This document shows positions 1 through 8,328 of a stretch of DNA of 64,000 nt, one piece after another; within the stretch, counting starts at the first letter, position 1, and every line of letters begins with the position of its first letter. Source of the stretch: Pseudomonas fildesensis. GTDB lineage: Bacteria; Pseudomonadota; Gammaproteobacteria; Pseudomonadales; Pseudomonadaceae. The notes under the pieces are model-generated. The model saw only the letters and a list, made by a program, of their open reading frames with translations, did no database searches and was not told the DNA's origin. The position numbers and the translations under genes were made by a program. The DNA is taken from NCBI RefSeq assembly GCF_001050345.1, contig NZ_LFMW01000004.1:248001-312000 (forward strand), given 5' to 3'.

Positions 1-539
1 TGCTGAGCTGGCTGCGCGACAACAAGCAAGTCACCGGCTACGGCCTGGAAAACGACCCGGACAACATCGCCCAGTGCGTGGCCAAGGGCATCAACGTGAT
101 CGAACAGGACCTGGACAAGGGCCTCGGCAACTTTGCCAGCAACAGCTTCGACATCGTGGTGATGACCCAGGCCCTGCAGGCGGTGCACTACCCGGACCGT
201 ATCCTCGATGAAATGCTGCGCGTGGGCCGCCAGTGCATCATCACCTTCCCCAACTTCGGCCACTGGCGTTGCCGCTGGTACCTGGCCACCAAGGGCCGGA
301 TGCCGGTATCGGACTTCCTGCCCTACACCTGGTACAACACGCCGAACATCCACTTCTGCACCTTCGAAGACTTCGAAGCCTTGTGCGGCGCACGGGAAGC
401 CAAGGTAATCAACCGCCTTGCCGTCGATCAACAGCACCGCCACGGCTGGGCAAGTAAACTATGGCCCAACTTGTTGGGTGAGATCGGGATTTACCGGGTC
501 AGCAGTCCTGGCCTGACGGACCACAAGATTGCCGTCTAA
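1..539 (+). CDS. metW: Methionine biosynthesis protein MetW (5' end outside window)
   Basis: The reading frame is open from base 3 to the stop at 537-539, so the window catches the last 178 codons and the start lies upstream. The protein is a class I SAM-methyltransferase-like MetW, which in pseudomonads works with the neighbouring homoserine acyltransferase MetX in methionine synthesis (family knowledge; metX would lie upstream). Visible support: the SAM-fold strand IVVMTQALQAVHYPDRI, the PNFGHWRCR segment and the C-terminal PYTWYNTPNIH motif, all typical of MetW. The DUF4426 gene follows after 21 bases, suggesting cotranscription. The frame is intact, so only the N-terminus is missing. Confidence 0.9.
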   Translation, partial: LSWLRDNKQVTGYGLENDPDNIAQCVAKGINVIEQDLDKGLGNFASNSFDIVVMTQALQAVHYPDRILDEMLRVGRQCIITFPNFGHWRCRWYLATKGRMPVSDFLPYTWYNTPNIHFCTFEDFEALCGAREAKVINRLAVDQQHRHGWASKLWPNLLGEIGIYRVSSPGLTDHKIAV

Positions 540-560
540 ACATTTTCAAGAGGGACGATC

Positions 561-995
561 ATGAATCGCCTGGCTGTTTTTCTACTCACCGCGTGCCTGG
601 GCGCCAGCGCCGTGGCTGCGGACGCTATCGACAGTAAGCGCCAGAAAGAATTTGGCGATATTACGGTGCACTACAACACCTTTACCTCCAGCTTCCTGCA
701 ACCCGAAACAGCCCAGGCCATAGGCGTGGTGCGCAGCAAGAACAAGGGTTTGATCAATGTTTCGGTGATCAAGGGCGTTAACCCGGTGGCTGCACAAGTG
801 ACTGGCACAATCAAAGACTTGAGCGGCAAGAGCGAGATCCTGACGTTCAAGCAGATCACCGAGAAAGGTGCGATCTATTACCTCGCGCCCTACAACGTTC
901 CACAACAGGAAGTGCGAGTGTTCACCATCAATGTTGAAACCGGTGGCAAAGCCCATGGTTTCCAATTCAACCAGGAACTGTTTCCGGCGGAATGA
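561..995 (+). CDS. DUF4426 domain secreted protein
   Basis: A 144-residue protein with an N-terminal signal peptide ([20 protein letters not shown], likely cleaved after AVAA), hence periplasmic. The mature part matches the DUF4426 family: the segment [19 protein letters not shown] and the C-terminal FNQELFPAE are typical. No catalytic motif is visible and the family has no established function that I know of. A good ribosome site (GAGGGACG) precedes the ATG. The stop codon overlaps the rdgB start as ATGA, so translation of the two is probably coupled. Its place between metW and rdgB is the usual Pseudomonas order. Confidence 0.85.
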   Translation: MNRLAVFLLTACLGASAVAADAIDSKRQKEFGDITVHYNTFTSSFLQPETAQAIGVVRSKNKGLINVSVIKGVNPVAAQVTGTIKDLSGKSEILTFKQITEKGAIYYLAPYNVPQQEVRVFTINVETGGKAHGFQFNQELFPAE

Positions 996-1588
996 TGAAC
1001 CTTAATCAACTCGTACTGGCCAGCCATAACGCCGGCAAGCTCAAAGAGCTCCAGGCCATGCTCGGCGACTCCGTGCAACTGCGCTCGATCGGCGAATTCA
1101 GCCAGGTCGAGCCGGAAGAAACCGGCCTGTCGTTTGTCGAAAACGCCATTCTCAAGGCGCGTAATGCCGCACGCATCTCCGGCCGGCCGGCGCTGGCGGA
1201 TGACTCGGGCCTGGCAGTGGATTTCCTCGGTGGTGCGCCCGGTATCTATTCGGCGCGTTATGCCGACGGCAAGGGCGACGCGGCGAACAACGCCAAACTG
1301 CTGGACGCCCTCAAGGACGTGCCGGACGCCGAGCGTGGCGCACAATTCGTCTGCGTGCTGGCCCTGGTGCGCCACGCCGATGACCCGCTGCCGATCCTCT
1401 GCGAAGGCCTGTGGCATGGCCGTATCCTGCATGCCGCCAGCGGCGAACACGGGTTTGGTTATGACCCACTGTTCTGGGTGCCGGAGCGTAATGTCTCCAG
1501 CGCAGAGCTGAGCCCGGCCGACAAGAACCAGATCAGCCACCGCGCCCGTGCAATGGATTTGCTGCGCCAGCGTCTGGGCCTGAAATGA
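992..1588 (+). CDS. rdgB: RdgB/HAM1 non-canonical purine NTP pyrophosphatase
   Basis: A 198-residue cytosolic house-cleaning enzyme that hydrolyses dITP, XTP and ITP to monophosphates, keeping deaminated purines out of DNA and RNA. Family hallmarks are visible: the N-terminal [10 protein letters not shown] motif (residues 11-20), the central [20 protein letters not shown] motif, and GFGYDPLFW near residue 155. Length is normal. The start overlaps the upstream stop (ATGA), and its own stop overlaps the hemW start (ATGA at 1585), so DUF4426, rdgB and hemW form a tightly coupled run. MetMet at the start leaves a one-codon ambiguity. Confidence 0.95.
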   Translation: MMNLNQLVLASHNAGKLKELQAMLGDSVQLRSIGEFSQVEPEETGLSFVENAILKARNAARISGRPALADDSGLAVDFLGGAPGIYSARYADGKGDAANNAKLLDALKDVPDAERGAQFVCVLALVRHADDPLPILCEGLWHGRILHAASGEHGFGYDPLFWVPERNVSSAELSPADKNQISHRARAMDLLRQRLGLK

Positions 1589-2787
1589 CCCAGAACACCT
1601 CTGCGCAGCCGCTGATTCACGGCGGCGCGCAAACACCACGGGCGGCCATGCCCCACTTGCCGCCCTTGGCGCTGTACATCCATATCCCATGGTGCGTGCG
1701 CAAATGCCCGTATTGCGACTTCAACTCCCACACCGCCAGCAAAGTGCTGCCGGAAGAAGAGTACGTCGACGCCCTGCTGGTCGACCTCGATCAGGACCTG
1801 CACGCGGTGTATGGCCGTGAACTGAGTTCGATCTTCTTCGGTGGCGGCACGCCGAGCCTGTTCAGCGCTGCGGCACTGGGCCGCTTGCTCAAGGGTGTGG
1901 AAGCGCGCATTCCGTTTGCCGGCGACATCGAGATCACCCTGGAAGCCAACCCCGGGACCTTCGAGCAAGAGAAGTTCGTCGCGTACCGCAAGCTGGGGAT
2001 CAACCGGCTGTCCATCGGCATCCAGAGCTTCCAGCAGGAAAAGCTTGAAGCGCTGGGCCGCATCCACAACGGCGACGAAGCTGTGCGCGCCGCCGGCATG
2101 GCCCGCCAGGCCGGGTTCGACAATTTCAACCTGGACCTGATGCACGGTTTGCCCGATCAGTCCCTGGACGACGCCCTGAGCGACCTGCGCCAGGCTATCG
2201 CGCTCAAGCCGACGCACTTGTCCTGGTACCAGCTGACCCTGGAACCCAACACCGTGTTCTGGAACCAACCGCCCGTGCTGCCGGAAGACGACACCCTGTG
2301 GGACATCCAGGAAGCCGGCCAGGCACTGCTCGCCGAACACGGTTACGCACAATACGAAGTGTCGGCCTATGCCCAAGCGGGCCGCCCGGCACGGCACAAC
2401 CTGAACTACTGGAGCTTTGGCGACTTTATCGGCATCGGCGCTGGTGCCCACGGCAAGCTCAGCCATCCGGACGGGCGCATTGTGCGCGCCTGGAAAACCC
2501 GCGCCCCCAAGGACTACCTCAACCCGGCCAAAAGCTTCCAGGCCGGGGCGAAAGAACTGACCAACGAGGAACTGCCGTTCGAGTTCCTGATGAACGCCCT
2601 GCGCCTCACTGAAGGCGTCGACGCCAAGCTCTACGCCGAACGCACCGGCCTCGACCTGGCGAGCCTCGATGAGGCGCGTCGCGAGGCAGAACAAAGTGGC
2701 TTAATGCAGGTCGAACCGTCACGCCTGGCGGCGACCGACCGCGGGCAACTCTTTCTCAATGACCTGTTGCAGAAGTTTTTGAGCTGA
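1585..2787 (+). CDS. hemW: Radical SAM heme chaperone HemW
   Basis: A 400-residue protein of the HemW family, once annotated as oxygen-independent coproporphyrinogen oxidase-like, which binds heme and a 4Fe-4S cluster and hands heme to respiratory proteins. The radical-SAM motif is CVRKCPYC (Cys37, Cys41, Cys44), followed by the FFGGGTPS glycine motif. The C-terminal part carries [20 protein letters not shown], which distinguishes HemW from true HemN. Length matches the family. The ATG overlaps the rdgB stop. The first about 25 residues are a variable extension, so a slightly later start is possible. Confidence 0.93.
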   Translation: MTQNTSAQPLIHGGAQTPRAAMPHLPPLALYIHIPWCVRKCPYCDFNSHTASKVLPEEEYVDALLVDLDQDLHAVYGRELSSIFFGGGTPSLFSAAALGRLLKGVEARIPFAGDIEITLEANPGTFEQEKFVAYRKLGINRLSIGIQSFQQEKLEALGRIHNGDEAVRAAGMARQAGFDNFNLDLMHGLPDQSLDDALSDLRQAIALKPTHLSWYQLTLEPNTVFWNQPPVLPEDDTLWDIQEAGQALLAEHGYAQYEVSAYAQAGRPARHNLNYWSFGDFIGIGAGAHGKLSHPDGRIVRAWKTRAPKDYLNPAKSFQAGAKELTNEELPFEFLMNALRLTEGVDAKLYAERTGLDLASLDEARREAEQSGLMQVEPSRLAATDRGQLFLNDLLQKFLS

Positions 2788-2805
2788 TCGCTCTAAGGAA
2801 ATCGA

Positions 2806-3129
2806 ATGGATTTGGTACTCGACCTGCTGGCCACCGTATCCCGTTGGAGCCGTAGCAACCTGTCGGAGATCTCTCTGGCGCTTGTGGGCTGTTTGCTGGT
2901 GCTGTTCGGCGCCGACATCAAGGGCTGGGTCGAAGCCCGCCTGGGCAGCATCGCCGGCGCCTTGCGCGTACCGTTGATGGCGCTGCTGTGCATGATCGGC
3001 AGCGGCGCGGCGTTGATCTACGCTACGCCGTGGATTGTGCGGGGGTTGAGCCAGTTCAATAACTACAGCCTGGCGCCGGTGTTGTTGGTGGTGCTGGTGT
3101 TGATTGGCGTAGTCGCCGACCGGCGTTGA
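2806..3129 (+). CDS. DUF3392 small inner-membrane protein
   Basis: A 107-residue hydrophobic protein with three likely membrane segments (about residues 20-38, 54-77 and 85-104), matching the DUF3392 family of uncharacterised inner-membrane proteins. The segment SRWSRSNLSEISLALVG and the end VLVLIGVVADRR are recognisable. It begins 18 bases after hemW behind an AAGGAAAT ribosome site, so it is probably the last gene of the metW-hemW run. No function can be assigned. Base composition returns sharply to AT-rich just after its stop. Confidence 0.8.
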   Translation: MDLVLDLLATVSRWSRSNLSEISLALVGCLLVLFGADIKGWVEARLGSIAGALRVPLMALLCMIGSGAALIYATPWIVRGLSQFNNYSLAPVLLVVLVLIGVVADRR

Positions 3130-3222
3130 TATCGTCAGAAATGCAGCTCGGTTTGACTTAGGCCGCTATCAACAACTTTAGAAAAGACTTAACCACAAAA
3201 ATTGTGAAATGGATTTCAATAA

Positions 3223-4029
3223 ATGCGCACTCCTATAATTATTTTAGCCATCTTCTCAACAGTAGTTATTTTAGCCACAGGATTCTGGGCAAAACTTTCA
3301 AGCTTAGTTTTACCCAACACCACATGGGGACTTTACACAAAAAGCTTTTTCGAAAACATATTGGCCGGAGCACACGGAACCATTATAGATTTGTTTCTTG
3401 TCGGTATCGTTCTATATTGGTTCGAGCGCAGAACCGAACAGAGAGACAAGGAAGCGAAAGCGAATTCTGACCGTTCCGCTGCGATCACCAGGCACAAAGA
3501 AACCCTAGCAGACCTTCGCCTTTATGAAGGCAGCGACTGCCCACACAGAACGTTGACCACAATTAAGCGACTCTTAGCTTTAGATTCCCAAGACTTCCCC
3601 TGCTTTGAAGCAAATTTGCAAGGCATGTATATTGAGAACTTGAAGCTAACAGACAAAAACATGATTGCAGTAAACTTCAGAAATGCAACACTATCAAATA
3701 CGACATTAACCGACTGTAAATGTGATGCTGCAAATTTCATTAAAGCTGAATTTAAGCATGTAACATTGGAAAACGTAAACCTAAATAGATCAAAATTCTG
3801 TGGTGCAACTTTGTCAGGTACAGATTTCTCAACATGCAAAATAGAACGGGCAGACTTCAGCGATGCCATCCTAAGGAGCGCGATATTCAAGGGCGTCGAC
3901 TGCAAAGGGGTGAATTTCAAAGATGCGGACTTGCGCTCCGTAAACTTTAAAGGAGCTAAAAATCTCACGAGAAAAATGTTACTCACGGCAAAAAACACCG
4001 ACCATATACAGATCGATGTTTTAAGTTAA
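3223..4029 (+). CDS. Membrane-anchored pentapeptide-repeat protein in an AT-rich island
   Basis: A 268-residue orphan protein. Residues 5-30 and 52-68 are hydrophobic and probably membrane-spanning, followed by a charged linker (ERRTEQRDKEAKANSDR). From about residue 130 the chain shows A(D/N)LXX-type pentapeptide repeats, for example AVNFR, AANFI, RADFS, GVNFK, DADLR and SVNFK, which build a right-handed quadrilateral beta-helix. Such proteins can be DNA mimics, effectors or scaffolds; the function here is unknown. The gene is markedly richer in A+T than its neighbours (codons such as aaa, aat, tta are common), suggesting horizontal acquisition. The ATG has no strong ribosome site, so the start is less certain than the frame. 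Confidence 0.75.
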   Translation: MRTPIIILAIFSTVVILATGFWAKLSSLVLPNTTWGLYTKSFFENILAGAHGTIIDLFLVGIVLYWFERRTEQRDKEAKANSDRSAAITRHKETLADLRLYEGSDCPHRTLTTIKRLLALDSQDFPCFEANLQGMYIENLKLTDKNMIAVNFRNATLSNTTLTDCKCDAANFIKAEFKHVTLENVNLNRSKFCGATLSGTDFSTCKIERADFSDAILRSAIFKGVDCKGVNFKDADLRSVNFKGAKNLTRKMLLTAKNTDHIQIDVLS

Positions 4030-4037
4030 ATAATTAT

Positions 4038-4155
4038 AACGAGGAGGGAATTGAACCACTCTTCCTGCCGAAGAACGACAGTTAACGGGGTGACACCGAC
4101 TTCCCGATGCGTACCGCCCCGGGGAATGAACCCCGTTACCAGCAACCAGCTCGTT
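4038..4155 (-). ncRNA. Candidate tRNA-like structured RNA of 118 nt
   Basis: Read on the minus strand, arms occur in tRNA order. The outer stem AACGAG (4155-4150) pairs perfectly with CTCGTT (4043-4038). A D-arm-like hairpin GTT/AAC (4146-4144 with 4137-4135) has a GCTGGT loop. GGGGT (4134-4130) pairs with ACCCC (4091-4087) around a 38-nt loop. A variable-arm-like hairpin CTGTCG/CGGCAG (4081-4076 with 4070-4065) follows. Last comes a T-arm-like hairpin with loop TTCAATT (4055-4049), whose 3' strand abuts the outer stem. The G-U wobble in the variable arm favours the minus strand. No 3' CCA is encoded. It lies downstream of trmB. It could be a decayed or invaded tRNA, a novel RNA, or chance. 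Confidence 0.35.
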
Positions 4156-4193
4156 GGGCTCTGATACTACTTAGCCATATCACAAGTGGCAAT

Positions 4194-4922
4194 TTATTTT
4201 TGCTTCTCAAACTTCAAATCCCACACGCCATGCCCCAACCGCTCGCCACGGCGCTCGAACTTGGTGATCGGACGCTCAACCGGGCGTGGCACACATTTGC
4301 CGTCTTCGGCCAGGTTGCGGTAGCCAGGGGCTACGTCCATTACTTCCAGCATGTATTGCGCATACGGTTCCCAGTCGGTGGCCATGTGCAGGATGCCGCC
4401 CACTTTCAGCTTGCTGCGCACCAGTTCCGCGAAGGAAGCCTGGACGATGCGGCGCTTGTGGTGACGGCTTTTGTGCCACGGGTCCGGGAAGAACAACATC
4501 AGGCGGTCGAGGCTGTTGTCGGCGATGCAGCGGTTAAGCACTTCAATCGCATCGCAGTCGTAGACCCGCAGGTTGGTCAGGCCCTGGGTGAGCACGCCAT
4601 TGAGCAGCGCGCCAACACCCGGCCGGTGCACTTCCACACCGATGAAATCCTGTTCCGGCGAGGCCGCAGCCATTTCCAGCAGGGAGTGGCCCATGCCGAA
4701 GCCGATTTCCAGGGAACGCGGGGCCGAACGACCGAACACCTGGTCATAGTCCACCGGCGCGTCGGCCAGCGGCAGCACGAACAGCGGCGTACCTTGCTCC
4801 AGGCCCTTTTGTTGGCCTTCAGTCATGCGGCCGGCGCGCATCACAAAACTCTTGATGCGGCGGTGCTTGGACTCGTCGCCTTCTTCCACGGTGTTCGGCG
4901 TTTCGTTTGATTCAGTCATCAA
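4194..4922 (-). CDS. trmB: tRNA (guanine-N7-)-methyltransferase
   Basis: A 242-residue SAM-dependent enzyme that makes 7-methylguanosine at position 46 of the tRNA variable loop. The sequence shows the TrmB core: [15 protein letters not shown] (SAM site), [14 protein letters not shown], and the signature [20 protein letters not shown], with the catalytic/tRNA-binding region following. The C-terminus [17 protein letters not shown] is also typical. It starts 6 bases after the thiG stop, so it is cotranscribed with thiG. A methionine at codon 2 leaves a one-codon start ambiguity. Immediately downstream, on the same strand, is the tRNA-like element at 4038-4155. Confidence 0.95.
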   Translation of the reverse strand: MMTESNETPNTVEEGDESKHRRIKSFVMRAGRMTEGQQKGLEQGTPLFVLPLADAPVDYDQVFGRSAPRSLEIGFGMGHSLLEMAAASPEQDFIGVEVHRPGVGALLNGVLTQGLTNLRVYDCDAIEVLNRCIADNSLDRLMLFFPDPWHKSRHHKRRIVQASFAELVRSKLKVGGILHMATDWEPYAQYMLEVMDVAPGYRNLAEDGKCVPRPVERPITKFERRGERLGHGVWDLKFEKQK

Positions 4923-4928
4923 TGGCTC

Positions 4929-5723
4929 TTACTTGATCAGACCATCCAGCGGCGAGGAGGCGCTGGCGTAGAGTTTTTTCGGCATGCGCCCGGCGAGGTA
5001 GGCCAGGCGGCCCGCGACGATGGCGTGTTTCATGGCTTCGGCCATCATGATCGGTTGCTGGGCATTGGCGATGGCCGAGTTCATCAGCACCGCTTCGCAG
5101 CCCAGTTCCATGGCGATGGTGGCGTCGGAGGCAGTGCCCACACCCGCATCCACCAGCACCGGAATTTTGGCTTCTTCGAGGATGATCTGCAGGTTGTACG
5201 GGTTGCAGATCCCCAGGCCCGTACCGATCAGCCCGGCCAGCGGCATCACGGCGATGCAGCCGATTTCGGCCAGTTGGCGCGCGATGATCGGGTCATCGCT
5301 GGTGTAGACCATCACGTCGAAGCCTTCCTTGACCAGGGTCTCAGCGGCCTTGAGGGTTTCGATCACATTGGGGAACAGGGTTTTCTGGTCGGCCAGCACT
5401 TCCAGCTTCACCAGGTTGTGGCCGTCGAGCAGCTCACGGGCCAGGCGGCAGGTGCGCACGGCTTCGATGGCGTCGTAGCAACCGGCGGTGTTCGGCAGGA
5501 TGGTGTAGCGGTCTGGCGGCAGGATATCCAGCAGGTTCGGTTCGCCCGGGTTCTGGCCGATGTTGGTGCGGCGCACGGCCACGGTCACGATCTCGGCGCC
5601 CGAGGCTTCGATGGCCAGGCGGGTTTCTTCCATGTCGCGGTACTTGCCGGTGCCGACCAGCAGACGGGACTGGTAGGTACGACCGGCCAGGACGAAGGGC
5701 TTGTCGCTACGAACGATGCTCAT
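4929..5723 (-). CDS. thiG: Thiazole synthase
   Basis: A 264-residue TIM-barrel enzyme that builds the thiamine thiazole ring from deoxyxylulose phosphate, dehydroglycine or an equivalent, and the ThiS thiocarboxylate. Lys106 in the LVKLEVLAD motif is the expected Schiff-base residue. The phosphate-binding region [26 protein letters not shown] is clear. Its partner thiS lies 65 bases upstream on the same strand and trmB follows 6 bases downstream. No TPP riboswitch is visible upstream of this small operon. Length matches the family. Confidence 0.96.
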   Translation of the reverse strand: MSIVRSDKPFVLAGRTYQSRLLVGTGKYRDMEETRLAIEASGAEIVTVAVRRTNIGQNPGEPNLLDILPPDRYTILPNTAGCYDAIEAVRTCRLARELLDGHNLVKLEVLADQKTLFPNVIETLKAAETLVKEGFDVMVYTSDDPIIARQLAEIGCIAVMPLAGLIGTGLGICNPYNLQIILEEAKIPVLVDAGVGTASDATIAMELGCEAVLMNSAIANAQQPIMMAEAMKHAIVAGRLAYLAGRMPKKLYASASSPLDGLIK

Positions 5724-5788
5724 GGGAAATCCTCGTAATGGGGTGAGGTTCTGCAGAATTCTGGGCCGCCTAAGAGCGGCGCGACCGA

Positions 5789-5989
5789 CTAACCGCCGCC
5801 GATGGCGTGCACCACTTCGACCTGGTCACCTTCGGTGAGCGCGGTCTCGGCGTGCAGGCTACGCGGGACGATATCCAGGTTGAGCTCCACTGCGACGCGG
5901 CGCGAGGTTAAGTCCAGGCGGGTCAGCAGGGCCGCAACGGTTTCACCGTCGGGCAGTTCAAGGGATTCGCCGTTCAACTGAATGCGCAT
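5789..5989 (-). CDS. thiS: Sulfur carrier protein ThiS
   Basis: A 66-residue ubiquitin-like sulfur carrier that delivers sulfur to ThiG as a C-terminal thiocarboxylate. The chain starts MRIQLNGES and ends VVHAIGGG with the required terminal diglycine. An ATG five codons upstream (at 6004) would give MAARG plus this chain. The downstream ATG was chosen because family members begin with this first beta-strand. The gene precedes thiG on the same strand, as in most pseudomonads. Confidence 0.93.
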   Translation of the reverse strand: MRIQLNGESLELPDGETVAALLTRLDLTSRRVAVELNLDIVPRSLHAETALTEGDQVEVVHAIGGG

Positions 5990-6060
5990 GCCACGGGCCG
6001 CCATCGTTTTTAGGGGCCAACATTCTAGCCCGATTGGGACCTAAAGGTCAGCTCCAAGCG

Positions 6061-6441
6061 TCAAGCGGTCAGCTGCAAGCGCCATGCGGCCAGGCCCAGG
6101 AGGAACCAGCCCAGCAGGAAGGCGAGGCCGCCGAACGGCGTGATGATGCCGAGTTTGCTGATACCGGTCAGGGTCAGCGCGTACAGGCTGCCGGAGAACA
6201 GCAGGATGCCGACGACAAACGACACGCCCGCCCAGGTCACCAGACGGCCTGGCAGGTGCGCCGCGAGCAACGCTACGCCGAACAACGCCAGGGTGTGCAC
6301 CAGTTGGTAGGTGACGCCAGTGTGGAAAATCGCCAGGTATTCGGCGCTCAGGCGGTTTTTCAGGCCGTGGGCGGCAAAGGCGCCAAGGGCGACACCGGTG
6401 AAGCCGAAAAAGGCAGCCAGCATCAGAAAGCTACGCAGCAT
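6061..6441 (-). CDS. DUF423 family inner-membrane protein
   Basis: A 126-residue, very hydrophobic protein with four predicted membrane segments (about 5-25, 45-65, 70-90 and 97-120). It matches the DUF423 (YgdD-like) family by the N-terminal [13 protein letters not shown] motif, the central [15 protein letters not shown] and the closing [15 protein letters not shown]. No biochemical role is established that I know of. It is convergent with nothing and divergent from mtgA, whose promoter region begins just upstream of this start. Confidence 0.88.
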   Translation of the reverse strand: MLRSFLMLAAFFGFTGVALGAFAAHGLKNRLSAEYLAIFHTGVTYQLVHTLALFGVALLAAHLPGRLVTWAGVSFVVGILLFSGSLYALTLTGISKLGIITPFGGLAFLLGWFLLGLAAWRLQLTA

Positions 6442-6476
6442 GGGGAACTCCAGTCAGACTCATCGGGCAGGGTCTG

Positions 6477-6482
6477 TATAAT
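6477..6482 (+). promoter_or_regulatory. Probable -10 box of mtgA
   Basis: A perfect TATAAT lies 34 bases before the mtgA ATG in the gap between the divergent DUF423 gene and mtgA. A matching -35 is poor, so this is a plausible sigma-70 promoter with a weak upstream element. This is inference from sequence only. Confidence 0.4.
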
Positions 6483-6515
6483 GGCCCGCTCAACGGGTTC
6501 GGCCAAGCCATCTCT

Positions 6516-7238
6516 ATGCTGCATCTCCTCTACAAACGCTTTCTCAACGTCGTGAAATGGTTTGCCATCGGCAGCGTTTTGCTGGTGCTGCTGTTCCGTG
6601 TCGTGCCGCCCCCCTTCACTGCGTTGATGGTTGAGCGCAAGGTCGAATCCTGGTTCGACGGCGAGCCGATTGACTTGCAGCGCACCTGGGTGCCGTGGGA
6701 CGAGATCTCCGACGACCTCAAGGTGGCGGTGATGGCGGGCGAGGACCAGCGTTTCCCCCAACATTGGGGCTTTGATTTTGGCGCGATCCAGGCGGCGCTT
6801 TTGCATAACGAACGCGGCGGTTCGATTCGTGGCGCCAGCACCTTGAGCCAGCAGGTGTCGAAAAACCTGTTCCTGTGGGCCGGTCGCAGTTACTTGCGCA
6901 AAGGCCTGGAGGCCTGGTTTACCGGGCTGATCGAGGTGCTGTGGCCCAAGCAGCGGATTCTTGAGGTGTACCTCAACAGCGTGGAATGGGATGAAGGCGT
7001 GTTTGGCGCAGAGGCAGCCGCGCGGCATCACTTCGGGGTCAGTGCCAAAGGGCTTTCGCGACAACAGGCCAGCTATCTGGCGGCGGTGCTGCCTAATCCA
7101 CGAGTGTGGAGTGCCAGCCATCCGACGGCGTATGTGGCGCGGCGGGCCGCCTGGATTCGCCAGCAGATGAGCCAATTGGGTGGCGACGGTTATCTGGTGG
7201 AACTGAATAACTCGCGCAAAGCGCCCTGGTCCGACTGA
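6516..7238 (+). CDS. mtgA: Monofunctional biosynthetic peptidoglycan transglycosylase
   Basis: A 240-residue membrane-anchored glycosyltransferase (family GT51) that polymerises lipid II into glycan strands. A single membrane helix spans about residues 13-32. The GT51 motif [12 protein letters not shown] (Glu76 catalytic) is followed by [43 protein letters not shown] and [14 protein letters not shown], so all conserved motifs are present. No transpeptidase domain follows, as expected for MtgA. A REPIN begins 15 bases after the stop. Confidence 0.95.
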   Translation: MLHLLYKRFLNVVKWFAIGSVLLVLLFRVVPPPFTALMVERKVESWFDGEPIDLQRTWVPWDEISDDLKVAVMAGEDQRFPQHWGFDFGAIQAALLHNERGGSIRGASTLSQQVSKNLFLWAGRSYLRKGLEAWFTGLIEVLWPKQRILEVYLNSVEWDEGVFGAEAAARHHFGVSAKGLSRQQASYLAAVLPNPRVWSASHPTAYVARRAAWIRQQMSQLGGDGYLVELNNSRKAPWSD

Positions 7239-7253
7239 CACAATACAAAAAAA

Positions 7254-7341
7254 TGTGGGAGGGGGCTTGCTCCCGATGGCGGCGTGTCAGGCACTGATAT
7301 GTCACTGACACACTGCTATCGGGAGCAAGCCCCCTCCCACA
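7254..7341. repeat. REPIN, GGGAGGGGGCTTGCTCCC type, between mtgA and rpoH
   Basis: Two inverted copies of a 24-bp unit (TGTGGGAGGG...CTCCCGAT and its complement) flank a less conserved centre that itself holds TGTCAG...CTGACA. It fills the gap between the convergent mtgA and rpoH genes and could form a hairpin in either transcript. The same unit recurs at 50668 and 56813. Confidence 0.85.
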
Positions 7342-7344
7342 TGT

Positions 7345-8199
7345 TTAGGCGGCGATCGACAACTTAAGCTTGTTCATCGCGCTTTTCTCAAGCTGACGAA
7401 TCCGCTCGGCCGACACGTTGTACTTCTGCGCCAGGTCGTGCAGCGTGGCTTTTTCTTCCGCCAGCCAGCGCTGGTAGAGGATGTCACGGCTGCGGTCGTC
7501 CAGCACTTCCAGCGCTTCGTGCAGGTTGTGGTTGGAGTTGTCGCTCCAATCGGCATCTTCCAGTTGACGCGCCGGGTCGTACCGGTGGTCTTCCAGGTAG
7601 TTGGCCGGCGATTGGAAGGCGCTGTCGTCGTCCGCTTCGGCGGCCGGGTCGAAGGCCATGTCATGGCCTGTCAGGCGGCTTTCCATCTCGCGCACTTCAC
7701 GCGGCTCCACGCCGAGGCTTTCGGCCACGCGGTGGACCTCCTCGTTGTTCAGCCACGCCAGGCGTTTCTTCTGGCTGCGCAGGTTGAAGAAGAGCTTGCG
7801 CTGGGCCTTGGTGGTCGCCACTTTCACGATGCGCCAATTGCGCAGGATGAACTCGTGGATTTCCGCCTTGATCCAGTGCACGGCAAACGACACCAGACGC
7901 ACACCCATTTCAGGGTTGAAACGCTTTACAGCCTTCATCAGGCCGACGTTGCCTTCCTGGATCAGGTCAGCCTGGGCCAGGCCGTAGCCGCTATAGCTAC
8001 GGGCGATATGTACAACAAAACGCAGGTGGGCGAGCACCATCTGCCGAGCCGCCCCCAAATCCTGCTCATAGTAGAGACTCTCGGCCAGTTCACGCTCCTG
8101 CTCGGGCGTCAGCAATGGAATGCTGTTAACCGTGTGCACATAGGCTTCCAGGTTCGCACCCGGGACCAAGGCATAAGCAGGTTGCAAAGAAGTGGTCAT
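7345..8199 (-). CDS. rpoH: RNA polymerase heat-shock sigma factor (sigma-32)
   Basis: A 284-residue sigma factor directing transcription of chaperone and protease genes. The RpoH box is present as [15 protein letters not shown]. Region 2 shows [22 protein letters not shown] and region 4 ends with [19 protein letters not shown]. The ATG at 8199 was chosen because it gives the usual N-terminus [20 protein letters not shown] and the usual length; an upstream ATG at 8271 would add 24 residues that look like leader. It is the last gene of the ftsY-ftsE-ftsX-rpoH block, separated from ftsX by about 130 bases that probably hold its own promoters. Confidence 0.96.
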   Translation of the reverse strand: MTTSLQPAYALVPGANLEAYVHTVNSIPLLTPEQERELAESLYYEQDLGAARQMVLAHLRFVVHIARSYSGYGLAQADLIQEGNVGLMKAVKRFNPEMGVRLVSFAVHWIKAEIHEFILRNWRIVKVATTKAQRKLFFNLRSQKKRLAWLNNEEVHRVAESLGVEPREVREMESRLTGHDMAFDPAAEADDDSAFQSPANYLEDHRYDPARQLEDADWSDNSNHNLHEALEVLDDRSRDILYQRWLAEEKATLHDLAQKYNVSAERIRQLEKSAMNKLKLSIAA

Positions 8200-8328
8200 A
8201 CGAAAAAACCTCCGACTCACATAACTCGTGCAGTTCAGCACTGCGAAAATTGACCGGGAACCGTAGGACAAGTTCCCTAAACCACTGATACGGTCAATAC
8301 AAACGAAACCACATTAATCTGACATTAA

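Noticed and set aside
3204..3470. An 88-codon frame overlapping the pentapeptide gene start
   Set aside because: No domain, no clear ribosome site, and it lies wholly within the better-supported pentapeptide frame.
4121..4176. A second, overlapping tRNA-like reading using GGCT/AGCC (4157-4176) as a D arm and GGGGTTCATTCCCC as a T arm
   Set aside because: The T loop lacks the conserved A, acceptor strands do not pair, and it conflicts with the better-paired outer stem 4038-4043/4150-4155.
4107..4910. A long plus-strand open frame of 267 codons opposite trmB
   Set aside because: It is the shadow of trmB: the minus-strand frame has all TrmB motifs, while the plus-strand product is low-complexity and His/Arg-rich.
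5724..5788. A TPP riboswitch between thiS and thiG
   Set aside because: The gap is only 65 bases and lacks the conserved CUGAGA and related THI-box pieces.
7242..7345. REP hairpin after mtgA as a rho-independent terminator
   Set aside because: There is no T-tract after either arm; it is better described as a REPIN, though it may still slow polymerase or protect mRNA ends.
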